Source: Bacteroidota bacterium (GTDB lineage: Bacteria > Bacteroidota > Bacteroidia > Chitinophagales > Chitinophagaceae). Taken from it: DNA of 64,000 bases. The DNA is taken from assembly GCA_016715505.1 (NCBI GenBank), contig JADJZY010000012.1, positions 1-64,000 on the forward strand. The letters are read 5' to 3'. How positions within the stretch are numbered: position 1 is the stretch's first letter; each line of letters starts with the position of its first letter. The translations under genes were made by a program, and so were the position numbers. This document shows positions 11,601 through 21,171 of the stretch, piece after piece. Below the pieces are notes generated by a model. The model saw nothing but the letters and a program-made list of their open reading frames with translations. It did no database searches and was not told where the DNA came from.

Positions 11601-14600
11601 CGGTGGAAATGGAAGTTTTAGTTTCACATTACAAAATCCATTATCAACCAACAACAATGGTCAATTTACTTCATTGAGTGCCGGCACCTATACGGCAACA
11701 GCAACAGATATTTCAGGATGTACTGGTAATACGGTAATTACATTGACTCAACCGCCTTTGCTACAAATTACTTCATTGAGCTCCACGATACCAAGTTGTA
11801 TTCCGGGAAATGATGCTACGATAACGGTTACAGCCGCAGGTGGTAGTTCGCCATTTTCTTATTCCCTCAATGGAGGGGCTTATCAAACAGCCAATACATT
11901 TAATGGCATCGGCGTTGGAAACTACTTGATTACTATTAAGGATGCGAATGATTGCACAGTGTCATCAAATATTGCAGTGACATCTCCTAATTCGCCCACC
12001 ATTACTTCGATGTCAGCTACTCTGGCAACCTGTAATCCGGGTTGTGATGCCTCAATATCTGTTGCCGCCTCAGGTGGAACCGGTGCATTACAATATGCTA
12101 TAAACGGTGGGGCCTTCCAAAACAATTTTGTATTCAATAATCTTTGTGCGAATAATTATACGGTGGTTGTGAGTGATGTAGTAGGTTGTACTTACTCTTC
12201 ACAGATATCGGTAAATACGGTCAATGGTCCGGTACTTACCAATGTTACCGTAAATCAGATTCCATGTTATGGGGCGGCCAATGGGAGTATTTCATTAACG
12301 GTCAGTGGTGGAACATCTCCTTTGAATTATACATTAAATCCTGGTTCAATCGTGAACAATAATGGGGTGTTTAATGCATTGACGCCAAATACTTATAGTG
12401 TTCAGGTTGTGGATGCCAATGGATGTTCTATTCTTACTTCCGCAACGATTGTGCAACCGACTCAAATGCAATTCAGCAATGTAAGCAACACATCCGCTTT
12501 ATGTAATGGCGTCAATAATGGGTCTATTTCTTTTGTGTTCTCAGGTGGAACAGGTACCCCTAATTTTACGATTTTACCGGCAGGCACTTTTACCGCGCCC
12601 AACTCTTTCACCGGACTGGCAGGGAATCAGATTTATACATTAACGGCTACTGATGCCAATGGTTGTACCGTGAGCGCCACCAATGCCGTATCACAACCTC
12701 CATCATTAATCATCGATTCTGTTTCATCTACAGCAGTTACCTGTAATGGTGCCAACAATGGTTCTATTCAGATTTCAGCCAGTGGTGGTTCCGGTCAAAT
12801 TACTTACACGTTGACTCCGGGCGGTTTGAGTAATACCACGGGTACTTTTGTGAACTTGCCGGGCAATATTTTTACGATCACCGCAACGGATGCCAATGGT
12901 TGCAGTATTTCAACTTCTGTCTCTATCGTAAATCCAAGTTCATTATTAATTGCCAATGCTTCTGCAACGGATGTGATTTGTTTTGGTCAAAACAATGGAT
13001 CGATTTCTTTACTGGCAGGCGGTGGCATTGGCATGATATCCTATCAACTTTTACCGCTTAATATCAATAATGCTACCGGACAATTCCCTGCACTTGGTCC
13101 CGGTACTTATGACGCAGTGGCCTTTGATGCCAATGGATGCAGTGATACCGTTCAGTTGATTGTGAATGAACCAGCTTTGGTACAATTTACGAGTGTGGTG
13201 GCGAATGGAGTATTATGTTCCGGTCAAAACAATGGTGCATTAACGGTTGCTGCAGCAGGTGGAGTAGGTGTGATAACCTATACTGTGCAACCCGGTGGAC
13301 AATCAAATACCACAGGAATATTTAATAGTTTATCCGGTAATCAAACCTATACCGTTACAGCAAGTGATGTAAATGGTTGTACATCGCTGACCACTGTTTT
13401 TGTCGTGCTTCCGAGTGCGATGAGTATTGATTCAATCAATCAAATAAATGTCGATTGTTTTGGTGCCGGAAATGGAATGGTATTGATGACTGTTACCGGT
13501 GGAACTGGTCTCATCAACTACGCATTAAATCCGGGTGCAATCATCAATCAATCAGGCGTCTTTAGTAATTTAAATGGAAATGTGTATGTGATTACTGCAA
13601 CGGATGCGAATGGATGTAGTTTGTCGACCACATTCAATGTAACAGAACCGACTGCTCTTCAATTCAGCGCGGCGGCATCTACCAACATTATTTGTTTCGG
13701 ACAAGTCAATGGTTCAGTTTCTGTTACTGCAAGTGGTGGAGTTTCCTCATATACTTATACTTTAAATCCGGGTAATTTGAGTAATCAGAACGGATCCTTC
13801 GCAGGCCTTTTGGCAAATGTGTATACAACCACTGTGACCGATGCCAATAATTGCACCTTGAGTACAACTTTGGTTGTGATTGAACCTCCTTTGGTTAAAT
13901 TTGATTCGGTTCAGAAACAAAATGTAAAATGTTTTGGTCAAAGCAATGCCTCCATTCAAGCCTTCGCCAGCGGTGGGGTAGGTCCTTTAAATTACAGCAT
14001 TACCCCTCAGCCTTCAACCAATACAACGGGTTTGTTTAATGGGCTGCCAACGGGAAGTTATACCATAACGATTAGCGACTCTAAAGGTTGTACGGCAATG
14101 ACCACCGTCAATATTTTTCAACCACAACCATTGGTCGAAACCTTGGTTTCTACATCCAATGTAACTTGCTATGGTGGCAATGATGGAAGTATCGTGGTAT
14201 CTGCCAGCGGTGGAACCCAACCTTATTTATTTAATTTACAACCTGTCAACGTTTCAAGTTCACTGGGTAATTATCCTGCAGTTTCTGCCGGGGTGTATAC
14301 CATGTATGTGAGCGATAATAACGGATGTCAGGATTCGATACCTGGAATTGTGATCACACAGCCTACACCGATTGTATTTACTTCTGTAACCCATGAGGAT
14401 ATTACCTGTTATTATGACACTACAGGAAGTATCAGTGTGCAGGCGCAAGGCGGAACCGGTGCATTGGTGTTTACCTTAACTCCTCAAAAAGGTATTCAGA
14501 GCAGTTGGGGACAATTTGATAATCTGAGTGGTGGTCCATATACGGTTACCGCGATAGATGCGAGCGGATGTAACGTAACGACATTGGTAGTGATCAAACA

Positions 14601-15597
14601 AAACCTTGAAATTGTTGCGTCGGATGTGCAGTTAAATCAACCTATTTGTCATGGAGATGCCAATGGCTCAATCTATATTTCTGCAACGGGTGGTGTGGCT
14701 CCATTGACTTATTCGATGAACGGCGGACCATTTATCAACCCCGGAATTTATCTAAATCTTGTGGCAGGCACTTATGCTTTTACCATCATGGATGCCTTAG
14801 GTTGTGTAAAAGATACCAGTTTGATTTTAACCGAACCGGATATCGTGCATGGGGATATTGAAATTGAAGATATTCGTTGCCCGGGTAAAGCAGATGGCAT
14901 CGTGCGGGTAAAAGGCACCGGTGGACGAGGGGATTATACCTATTATTTAAAACCCGGTTTGAACTTCAATAAAAATGGAAACTTTTATCATCTCGAAGTG
15001 GGAGAATACACATTGACTGTTAAGGATAGTTCCAATTGTGTTTTCGATACAGTGATTCAAATCAAGGAAGCTGACAATGCCATGTCCCTGAATTTCGATA
15101 AAAAGAATCTGGGTTGTTTCGGATTTGGAAATGAAGGTTGGGCCGAAGTAAAAGTGTCGGGAGGAACCCCACCTTTTACTTATGCATGGAATACCAATCC
15201 TGTGATGACAGATGCGCGCATTGAAAACCTCCGTTACGGATATTATCAGGTGAATGTTTCCGATGCCAATGGTTGTGAAATATCTGATAAAGTTTATATC
15301 GAACCCGGACCTTGTTGCGAAGAGGTTTATTTGCCCAATGCCTTTAGTCCGAATAATGATGGGAAAAATGACGAATGGAGGGTGGTGACTGCAGTTGGAC
15401 TGGATTTGATTCAATTAGTCATTTACGATCGCTGGGGGAATAAAGTTTGGGAAACTTATGATATTGCCAAGGGGTGGGACGGAACTTATAAAGGCGATAA
15501 AATGGATACAGAAACTTATTTCTATCTCTTCAGGTATAAATGTTTACACGATGGTAAGAATTATACCAAAAAAGGAGATATCATTCTGTTACGATAA
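5621..15597 (+). CDS. Giant SprB-repeat adhesin 1, choice-of-anchor L / CHU_C (frameshifted)
   Basis: One gene of about 3,325 codons, read as two open frames (5621-6799 and 6787-15597; the second has its first ATG at 6922). The shift falls in a run of five T at 6793-6797; a sixth T joins VDSLSF to LVKDPPKIQ without a stop. Order: signal peptide ending VHGQ (about residue 31); choice-of-anchor L domain (about 32-285, with FQYLFGSEEYP and GFFISGPGYAAPL); Calx-beta-like domain (290-392, GTATNGVDYPP and ITEGTEIVKL); Ig-like domain; 35 SprB-type units of about 77 residues; and a C-terminal gliding-motility (CHU_C) domain with PNAFSPNNDGKNDEW and YDRWGNKVWE. The tail marks it as a type B T9SS substrate at the cell surface, probably an adhesin for gliding or attachment. 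The frameshift is probably a sequencing error. Confidence 0.9.
7054..15300 (+). repeat. 35 tandem SprB-type repeats (about 231 bp each)
   Basis: I counted 35 units by their conserved ends (forms of TDANGCS). A typical unit reads C-x-G-x-x-N-G-S-I, then ASGG, Y-x-L-x-P-G, N-x-x-G-x-F-x-x-L-x-A-G-x-Y-T, then TDANGC and a QP linker. Units are diverged in DNA sequence but keep length well. Confidence 0.9.
8035..12033 (+). repeat. Higher-order repeat: C-x-P-G unit subtype every fourth SprB unit
   Basis: Units 5, 9, 13, 17, 21 and 22 replace C-x-G with C-x-P-G (CVPGNNG, CSPGGNG, CVPGNDG, CNPGCDG, CIPGNDA, CNPGCDA). Five of these six (all but unit 9, KLNTGSYQNG) carry a loop such as SLNNGANQ or SINGGTFQ instead of LxPGxxxNxxG; unit 9 also has the shorter loop. 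Their Cys codons start at 8035, 8965, 9907, 10852, 11797 and 12031, spaced 930, 942, 945, 945 and 234 bp. This implies amplification in four-unit blocks. Confidence 0.8.
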
Positions 15598-15602
15598 AAC
15601 AA

Positions 15603-16526
15603 TTACTGCATATCAAGTGCTGCTATCGCCTGATTGGTTATCTCTAAAGTTTGTTCTTCGCTCGTTACCGCAGGCATAAAAGTTTCTCCTGTAATTTGTT
15701 CATACAGTTCAATATATCGCGCTGTGATTTCCTCCACAAATGAATCCGGCATTTCGGGAACAACCTGACCTTCTTTGCCCATAAAATGATTTTTAATTAA
15801 CCACTCGCGTACAAATTCCTTGGAGAGTTGTTTTTGTGCCTGACCATTGGATTGCCGTTCTTCAAATCCATCGGCATAAAAATATCTTGAGCTATCAGGT
15901 GTATGAATTTCATCCATCAATACAATACGGTCATTTATTTTTCCAAATTCGTATTTGGTATCTACTAAAATCAATCCTCGTTCAGCAGCCATTTTTTTGC
16001 CGCGTTCGAATAATTTTTTTGTGATGATTTCTAATTGCTGATAATCATCTTCCGAGACCAATCCTTTTTGAATCAGATATCCTCTGCTGATATCTTCATC
16101 GTGACCTTCATGTGCTTTGGTGGTAGGGGTGATAATTGGTTCAGGGAAAAAATCATTTTCGGCAAGTCCTTCAGGCATCTGAACCCCACAAATGGTTCTT
16201 AATCCACTTTGATATACCCGATTCGCATGGCCGGTCAAATTTCCCCGAATGACCATTTCAATGGGAAATGGTTCACAACGATAACCCAGACTCACATGAG
16301 GGAGAGGACATGCGATCAACCAATTGGGCACAATATCTTCAGTGGCTTTTAAAAATTTAGCTGCAATCTGATTCAGTACCTGGCCTTTAAAAGGAATAGG
16401 TTTCGGAAGTACCACATCAAAAGCAGATATCCGGTTACTGGCAAGCATCACCAGATATTGAGAACCAATGCCATGAACATCGCGAACTTTGCCGCGGTAA
16501 AAAGAGGTTTGATGAGAAAATTGCAC
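15603..16526 (-). CDS. purC: Phosphoribosylaminoimidazole-succinocarboxamide synthase
   Basis: 307 residues, the long form of SAICAR synthase. Recognisable segments: FYRGKVRDVHGIG (nucleotide-binding start), MLASNRISAFDVVLP, the substrate loop IEMVIRGNLTGHANRVYQSG, and LILVDTKYEFGKIN. It joins CAIR and aspartate with ATP in de novo purine synthesis. It ends head-on against adhesin 1, 5 bases from that gene's stop, and is divergent from carA. Confidence 0.97.
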   Translation of the reverse strand: MQFSHQTSFYRGKVRDVHGIGSQYLVMLASNRISAFDVVLPKPIPFKGQVLNQIAAKFLKATEDIVPNWLIACPLPHVSLGYRCEPFPIEMVIRGNLTGHANRVYQSGLRTICGVQMPEGLAENDFFPEPIITPTTKAHEGHDEDISRGYLIQKGLVSEDDYQQLEIITKKLFERGKKMAAERGLILVDTKYEFGKINDRIVLMDEIHTPDSSRYFYADGFEERQSNGQAQKQLSKEFVREWLIKNHFMGKEGQVVPEMPDSFVEEITARYIELYEQITGETFMPAVTSEEQTLEITNQAIAALDMQ

Positions 16527-16741
16527 GATGATGAATGTTTAAGTGGTTTCAGCCAAAATAGCGTGTATTGGCCTGTCAATTTCGCTGCAATATTAGGGTA
16601 TAAAGGCATTTCTGCCGAATACAATTTAAGACAGTCTCAAGCAAATTCTGGATGGGAGAGGAGGGAAAGAAGACCAAATCCAATGATTGATCTGATGAAG
16701 GATTAGTTATTCACAGTGTTTTTCTAGTCGTTTTTTCCGAT

Positions 16742-16749
16742 TAATTTTG
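16742..16749 (+). promoter_or_regulatory. carA: -7 promoter element of carA (TAATTTTG)
   Basis: Exact TAnnTTTG match with only 7 bases before the carA ATG, implying a very short or absent 5' leader. Confidence 0.65.
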
Positions 16750-16756
16750 CGCTTTA

Positions 16757-17842
16757 ATGAACACTTCCCCCGCTTACTTATTATTGGCAGATGGCACTTC
16801 CTTCACCGGCAAGGCTTTTGGATATATTGGAACCGCTACCGGTGAAATATGTTTTAATACCGGTATGACCGGTTACCAGGAGGTTTTTACCGATCCTTCT
16901 TATTTCGGACAAATCTTGATTATGAATCCTGCACATATCGGAAATTATGGAGCCAAGGAGTTGGATGTGGAAAGTGATGGCGTTAAAATTTCAGGATTGA
17001 TTTGTAAGAATTTATCGGAGAAGTTTTCAAGGAATTTGGCAGATTCTTCTTTAGAGGAGTTTTTAATAAAACATAAGGTGGTGGCCATTCATGATATTGA
17101 TACCCGGGCTCTGGTTTCGTATATCCGCCAAAAGGGTGCCATGAATTGTATCATTTCTTCAGAAATCAATGACCCCGATCAACTCAAAGAAACTTTGGCT
17201 AAAGTGCCATCCATGGAAGGATTGGAACTGGCCAGTCAGGTCACAACCTCACAACCTTATGAACTCGGTGCCGGAAATTCGAAACGAATCGCAGTACTTG
17301 ATTTAGGGGTAAAACGCCATATTTTACGAAGTCTTACTGACCGGGGTGCCCACCTTAAAGTTTTTCCGGCTGATTCTAGCATCGAAGCCTTACAGGAATT
17401 TAATCCACAGGCCTTCTTTGTGAGTAATGGTCCCGGCGACCCTGCTGCCATGAAACAAGCCACAGAAACGGTGAAACAGATCATCGCTTCGGAAAAACCT
17501 GTTTTTGGAATTTGTATGGGGCATCAGTTAATTGCTTTAGCCAATGGGGCAAGTACTTATAAGATGCATCATGGACATCGAGGTCTGAATCATCCTGTCT
17601 TGAATCTTAAAAATCAGCGAAGTGAAATCACCACCCAAAACCACGGGTTCGCGGTAGACAAGGATTCAGTCCTCAATAATCCTGATTTGGAGATTACCCA
17701 TCTGAACTTGAATGACGATACCTTAGAAGGAATTCGCATGCGTTCAAAACCTGTTTTTTCAGTCCAATATCATCCTGAAGCCACGCCCGGCCCTCATGAT
17801 TCCAGATATCTGTTCGATGAGTTTCTTGATATGATCTCCTGA
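16757..17842 (+). CDS. carA: Carbamoyl-phosphate synthase small subunit
   Basis: 361 residues. The N-terminal CPSase domain has LADGTSFTGKAFGY and the FNTGMTGYQEVFTDPSYFGQ signature. The C-terminal class I glutamine amidotransferase domain has FFVSNGPGDPAAM, the nucleophile motif FGICMGHQLIALA (Cys) and the catalytic His/Glu in VQYHPEATPGPHD. It releases ammonia from glutamine for carbamoyl phosphate (arginine and pyrimidine synthesis). The partner carB is not in this window. Confidence 0.96.
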   Translation: MNTSPAYLLLADGTSFTGKAFGYIGTATGEICFNTGMTGYQEVFTDPSYFGQILIMNPAHIGNYGAKELDVESDGVKISGLICKNLSEKFSRNLADSSLEEFLIKHKVVAIHDIDTRALVSYIRQKGAMNCIISSEINDPDQLKETLAKVPSMEGLELASQVTTSQPYELGAGNSKRIAVLDLGVKRHILRSLTDRGAHLKVFPADSSIEALQEFNPQAFFVSNGPGDPAAMKQATETVKQIIASEKPVFGICMGHQLIALANGASTYKMHHGHRGLNHPVLNLKNQRSEITTQNHGFAVDKDSVLNNPDLEITHLNLNDDTLEGIRMRSKPVFSVQYHPEATPGPHDSRYLFDEFLDMIS

Positions 17843-17902
17843 TTTTGTCTTTTTCACTTGAATTTGATCACTTAAAGAATTAGTTTTGGGTAAATACGCC
17901 CA

Positions 17903-18379
17903 ATGAAGTGTTCTAGATATACGCTGTTTTTGCTGCTTTTCTTTTTTATACAATGTAAAAAGAAGGGCGATTCAACGAATAACAATACGCAGAATAATAC
18001 CCCGGTTTGTTACCTGAGTGCTCAAACCATTCAATCGCCGGACGGTATCCTGACCATTCAGGATGATACGGCCTATCTTTCTCCTAATTCAACCTATTAC
18101 TGTGAATATGTCCATAATGATACTTTGGGAGTAGGAATTGATTTCTCCGGTTCGGACAAGCCTGATCCCGGAAAATATGTGATTGTGAGCGATTTTAGCC
18201 AAATTTCGGGTGCTGAAGGAAGGGCCTACTTCCAGTTTTACCGCGGCAGTCAAACTTTTGTGGCTCAATCCGGGGAAATTAGTATTGCTGCAAATGGCCA
18301 ACTAGAGGCTTGTAAACTAAAATCTAAGGTATTTGGAGGTGATTTGATTGAGATTAGTCTGAAAACCCAACTCAAATAG
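17903..18379 (+). CDS. Small lipoprotein of unknown function
   Basis: 158 residues. An N-terminal signal (MKCSRYTLFLLLFFFIQC) ends in a lipobox-like FFIQC followed by KKK, so it is probably a lipoprotein lipidated at Cys18. A Ser/Asn/Thr-rich linker (STNNNTQNNT) leads into about 120 residues of probable beta structure. I recognise no family. It is 61 bases downstream of carA on the same strand. Confidence 0.72.
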   Translation: MKCSRYTLFLLLFFFIQCKKKGDSTNNNTQNNTPVCYLSAQTIQSPDGILTIQDDTAYLSPNSTYYCEYVHNDTLGVGIDFSGSDKPDPGKYVIVSDFSQISGAEGRAYFQFYRGSQTFVAQSGEISIAANGQLEACKLKSKVFGGDLIEISLKTQLK

Positions 18380-18435
18380 ATTCAGAGATTTCTTAATATG
18401 TGGTTATTCCATTTGCATTTACTGCTTTCTGGGAT

Positions 18436-18443
18436 TAATTTTG
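18436..18443 (+). promoter_or_regulatory. -7 promoter element (TAATTTTG)
   Basis: Exact TAnnTTTG match 26 bases before the ATG at 18470; it favours that start over the one at 18398. Confidence 0.5.
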
Positions 18444-18469
18444 CATTACGAAATCGACTTAAACCCATT

Positions 18470-18673
18470 ATGATGAACAAGCTCAACTTATTTACGTTTT
18501 TGATTATGGTTTATTCTGTGGTTGTTTGTATGACTGTCAAAAAGAATGATGAAGTGAATGTTGCTAAAGTAGAGTCCCGAAATGATACTCTTTTAAGTAG
18601 CAACGCTGATTTTCAACATGTTCAGAAGTACGTTAATGCTTCTGCCTTTATGTATATCCAAGCCACCCGATAG
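18470..18673 (+). CDS. Small predicted secreted or membrane protein
   Basis: 67 residues from the ATG at 18470 (or 66 from 18473). The N-terminus MMNKLNLFTFLIMVYSVVVC is a hydrophobic signal or single membrane segment; the rest is polar (KKNDEVNVAKVESRND) and ends FMYIQATR. No family recognised. The frame is open further upstream to 18398, but a -7 element at 18436-18443 lies inside that extension, so the shorter start is chosen. It may be a real small gene; coding support is limited. Confidence 0.5.
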   Translation: MMNKLNLFTFLIMVYSVVVCMTVKKNDEVNVAKVESRNDTLLSSNADFQHVQKYVNASAFMYIQATR

Positions 18674-18763
18674 GCCGAGGCCTCAACAAAGGCTTTTACG
18701 CATCGATTTGAATACCTCATTTTCCGGTCGCCATGCTTTGGGGTATGGTTTTAAGGAATGAGT

Positions 18764-19771
18764 TTAATGTTGTTTCAAACATTCAGCAAGCAGTAATTTT
18801 TTATTGACCGAAACAACACCCGGTTGCTCGCAAACCAAACCACCGGCCAAATTGGCGATGGAAGCAGAACTAGAAATATCCCGACTGATAAAATAAATTA
18901 AGGACATGACACTGATGACCGTATCTCCTGCACCGGACACATCCGTGATGCTTCGGGGATGCGCCGGAATCAGAAATGCTTCCTTTTCACGTTGCACAAA
19001 CACCCCATGTTCAGAGAGGGTAATAAAACTCACCTCATTTTTTAGTCGTTTGTGTAAAGCCTCGTGGCAATGTTTGAGATGCTTTAAATTAATTTCGATG
19101 CGGGTGCCCAAAGCCTCTTGAATTTCTTTGAGATTCGGCTTAAATAAATCGCAACCCACATAACTGAAAAATGAATCAAATTTGGGATCCACTGCTGTAA
19201 ATACACCCACCGTTTTACAATGCCCGATGATTTTTTCTATCACCAGGGGCGTTAATAATCCCTTGTTATAATCTTCAAAGATTAAAATATCCGGAGCCTC
19301 GATTTGTATGGCTCTTAAACAAACATCAATAAAATGATGTTCATCATTGGTTTGAAGATAACTGCTTTCTTCTTCATCCAATCGCAATGTTTGCTGATGT
19401 CGGGCTATAATTCGGGTTTTGGTCGTGGTTTTTCGTTTTTTGCTTTGCACAATACCCGATGTATGGATATTAAATGATTCACAGAGCCGTATAAGGGTCT
19501 TAGCGTCTGCATCTGCACCACATACGCTCATTAAAAACACATCAGCGCCCATGGCCTTGCAATTGACGGCAACATTGGCAGCTCCACCCAATCGACTTTC
19601 TTTCTTCGTAATTTGTACAATAGGAACGGGGGCCTCTGGAGAAATGCGGTCTGAAGCTCCATACCAATAATTGTCGAGCATCACATCACCCACCACAAAT
19701 ACTTTCAGGCGATTGAGTTGACTAAACCAGGATTGTATGGTTTTGGCTGGAGGGAAAGATTTTGACTTCAC
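18764..19771 (-). CDS. rfaE1: PfkB-family kinase, RfaE/HldE domain I-like (heptose-7-phosphate kinase)
   Basis: 335 residues, kinase domain only; the cytidylyltransferase half of bifunctional HldE is absent. Family motifs: VVGDVMLDNYWYGASDRISP, PVPIVQ, the PfkB box SRLGGAANVAVNCKAMGA, and the catalytic loop DVSGAGDTVISVMSL. The family phosphorylates D-glycero-beta-D-manno-heptose 7-phosphate for surface heptose synthesis. The start is GTG, overlapping the TGA stop of the DUF2490 gene by 4 bases, so it is translationally coupled as the last gene of a five-gene operon. An exact sugar substrate cannot be assigned. Confidence 0.87.
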   Translation of the reverse strand: MKSKSFPPAKTIQSWFSQLNRLKVFVVGDVMLDNYWYGASDRISPEAPVPIVQITKKESRLGGAANVAVNCKAMGADVFLMSVCGADADAKTLIRLCESFNIHTSGIVQSKKRKTTTKTRIIARHQQTLRLDEEESSYLQTNDEHHFIDVCLRAIQIEAPDILIFEDYNKGLLTPLVIEKIIGHCKTVGVFTAVDPKFDSFFSYVGCDLFKPNLKEIQEALGTRIEINLKHLKHCHEALHKRLKNEVSFITLSEHGVFVQREKEAFLIPAHPRSITDVSGAGDTVISVMSLIYFISRDISSSASIANLAGGLVCEQPGVVSVNKKLLLAECLKQH

Positions 19772-20466
19772 GAACTTTGAGTGGATTTCTTCTTTTTCTT
19801 TTTCTTCTTCTTGACAATCTCAAAGGTATAATCGATTCCGAAAACCTGGGTTGCTTTTTTTACAGATCCGTCCAGGTAAGGTTGAATAAAATACCCTAAT
19901 TCAAAACCATGCCGGCGTTTATACATGTAATGAATGCCAACACCCAGCCGCATCCGCTCAATGTCGTTTTTGCCTCGCTCTAATTTCGAAAATAATTCGG
20001 CATAGGCATTGGCACTCCATTTTGTATTATACCGATACTTTGCATTCAGGCGATTACGCAACATCCATTCGGGTGAATAGCTTTGGAGATACTCTTTATT
20101 TAAAAAAAGAATATCATGCTGAATCATATTGCGCAGCGACAAGCTCCAGCGATCATTGAGTTTTTTCCCTAAGTTCATTCGAATTCTATATCGATGAAAA
20201 TCCTTACTATAAGAAGTCACAAAGCGATAATCCAATCCTAACTCCAGCCACTTAAGGGCTTGCCAATTTGCGCCAATTTGGATATTACTTCTTCTGAATG
20301 ATTGTAGGTTATCCTTCAAATCCATGCGGTAAAAGCCATACACAGACCATTTTTTATGAAGGTCCCAATTGGCCCCTACACGTTGTCTTAGCCAGGTATC
20401 TTCAAGCTGTGCCTGTGAGAACAGGAATGTGCAACAAAAAATTAGAAATAAAGTAATTTTCCTCAT
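19768..20466 (-). CDS. DUF2490 family outer-membrane protein
   Basis: 232 residues. A signal peptide (MRKITLFLIFCCTFLFSQAQ) is followed by alternating beta strands typical of DUF2490, e.g. EDTWLRQRVGANWDLHKKW, WLELGLDYRF, RWSLSLRNMIQHD and RRHGFELGYFIQPYLDGS. Members are predicted small outer-membrane beta-barrels of unknown function. The C-terminus carries an unusual run of 11 lysines before STQSS. It starts 9 bases after the DUF4956 gene and overlaps the kinase by 4 bases. Confidence 0.85.
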   Translation of the reverse strand: MRKITLFLIFCCTFLFSQAQLEDTWLRQRVGANWDLHKKWSVYGFYRMDLKDNLQSFRRSNIQIGANWQALKWLELGLDYRFVTSYSKDFHRYRIRMNLGKKLNDRWSLSLRNMIQHDILFLNKEYLQSYSPEWMLRNRLNAKYRYNTKWSANAYAELFSKLERGKNDIERMRLGVGIHYMYKRRHGFELGYFIQPYLDGSVKKATQVFGIDYTFEIVKKKKKKKKKSTQSS

Positions 20467-20475
20467 CAGACATTT

Positions 20476-21171
20476 TTAATCGTCATCGCCGGTCATGCCT
20501 TGACGATTTTCATTTTCTTTGGCAAAATAAAATACATTCAAGTAAGCGGTATCCCGTAAAAAATTGATGGTTTTAATTTCAACCCGGTGAATGGGTAGTC
20601 CTGTTCGCTGAATCAAATCTGCAATCATTTCCTCCCGTCTCGATGGATGAATTAAATCAATACGTTCGTAAGTAATTTCCTTGATGTTTTCGTGGGTGAG
20701 GGTGATGAAACGATCTAAAATCATGGTCATCAGCAGGATACCAACGTTGCTGCCAATCATGATCACCCATCCTTCTTCAACAAGCGATAAAGCATTGATC
20801 ATACCCAAAGCCAGACTAATAAAGAAATAGCCCATTTCTTTAATGGGTACCGTTACAGTTCGGTAACGCATGATAGAAAAAATGGCCAGCAAACCGAAAG
20901 CGAATCCTGGTTTGAGTTTGGTGGTACTCAACAAAACAAAGATGATGAAGTTGAAAATAAAAAATGAAAAGAGGAAGTCTTTGTTTTTATGAGTAGGATA
21001 ATAAATTAATCGAACTAATATAAAAATGGCGACGAGATTAATCCCAAAACGACTGATCAGTTCGATATAGTCCATCCCTGAAGAGGTTGTTGCGGAATCA
21101 GACAATACATCCGTGGCGGCTGATTTGATTGAGTCTGCGATGGCATTAAGCTGTGATTCGTTTGTTTGCAT
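20476..21171 (-). CDS. DUF4956 membrane protein
   Basis: 231 residues with several membrane segments: INLVAIFILVRLIYYP, FLFSFFIFNFIIFVLL, FAFGLLAIFSIMRYRT, and MGYFFISLALGMINAL with the following hydrophobic block. The motif FSIMRYRTVTVPIKEM is typical of DUF4956. A cytoplasmic tail of about 80 residues follows, with NFLRDTAYLNVFYF. DUF4956 genes commonly sit beside VTC-domain genes, as here (26-base overlap), suggesting one membrane complex. Function unknown. Confidence 0.88.
   Translation of the reverse strand: MQTNESQLNAIADSIKSAATDVLSDSATTSSGMDYIELISRFGINLVAIFILVRLIYYPTHKNKDFLFSFFIFNFIIFVLLSTTKLKPGFAFGLLAIFSIMRYRTVTVPIKEMGYFFISLALGMINALSLVEEGWVIMIGSNVGILLMTMILDRFITLTHENIKEITYERIDLIHPSRREEMIADLIQRTGLPIHRVEIKTINFLRDTAYLNVFYFAKENENRQGMTGDDD

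Noticed and set aside
7054..15300. Regular ~231-bp periodicity could be read as a CRISPR-like or satellite DNA array
   Set aside because: The periodicity is in a continuous open frame with conserved protein motifs and strong synonymous divergence; it is a protein repeat.
10121..15414. Minus-strand and alternate-frame open reading frames inside the adhesin repeats
   Set aside because: They are shadows of low-complexity Thr/Asn/Gly-rich coding sequence and show no protein features of their own.
16458..16706. Possible 82-residue gene between purC and carA
   Set aside because: Its first part is antisense to purC and it has no family features; the region is better explained as the divergent promoter region.
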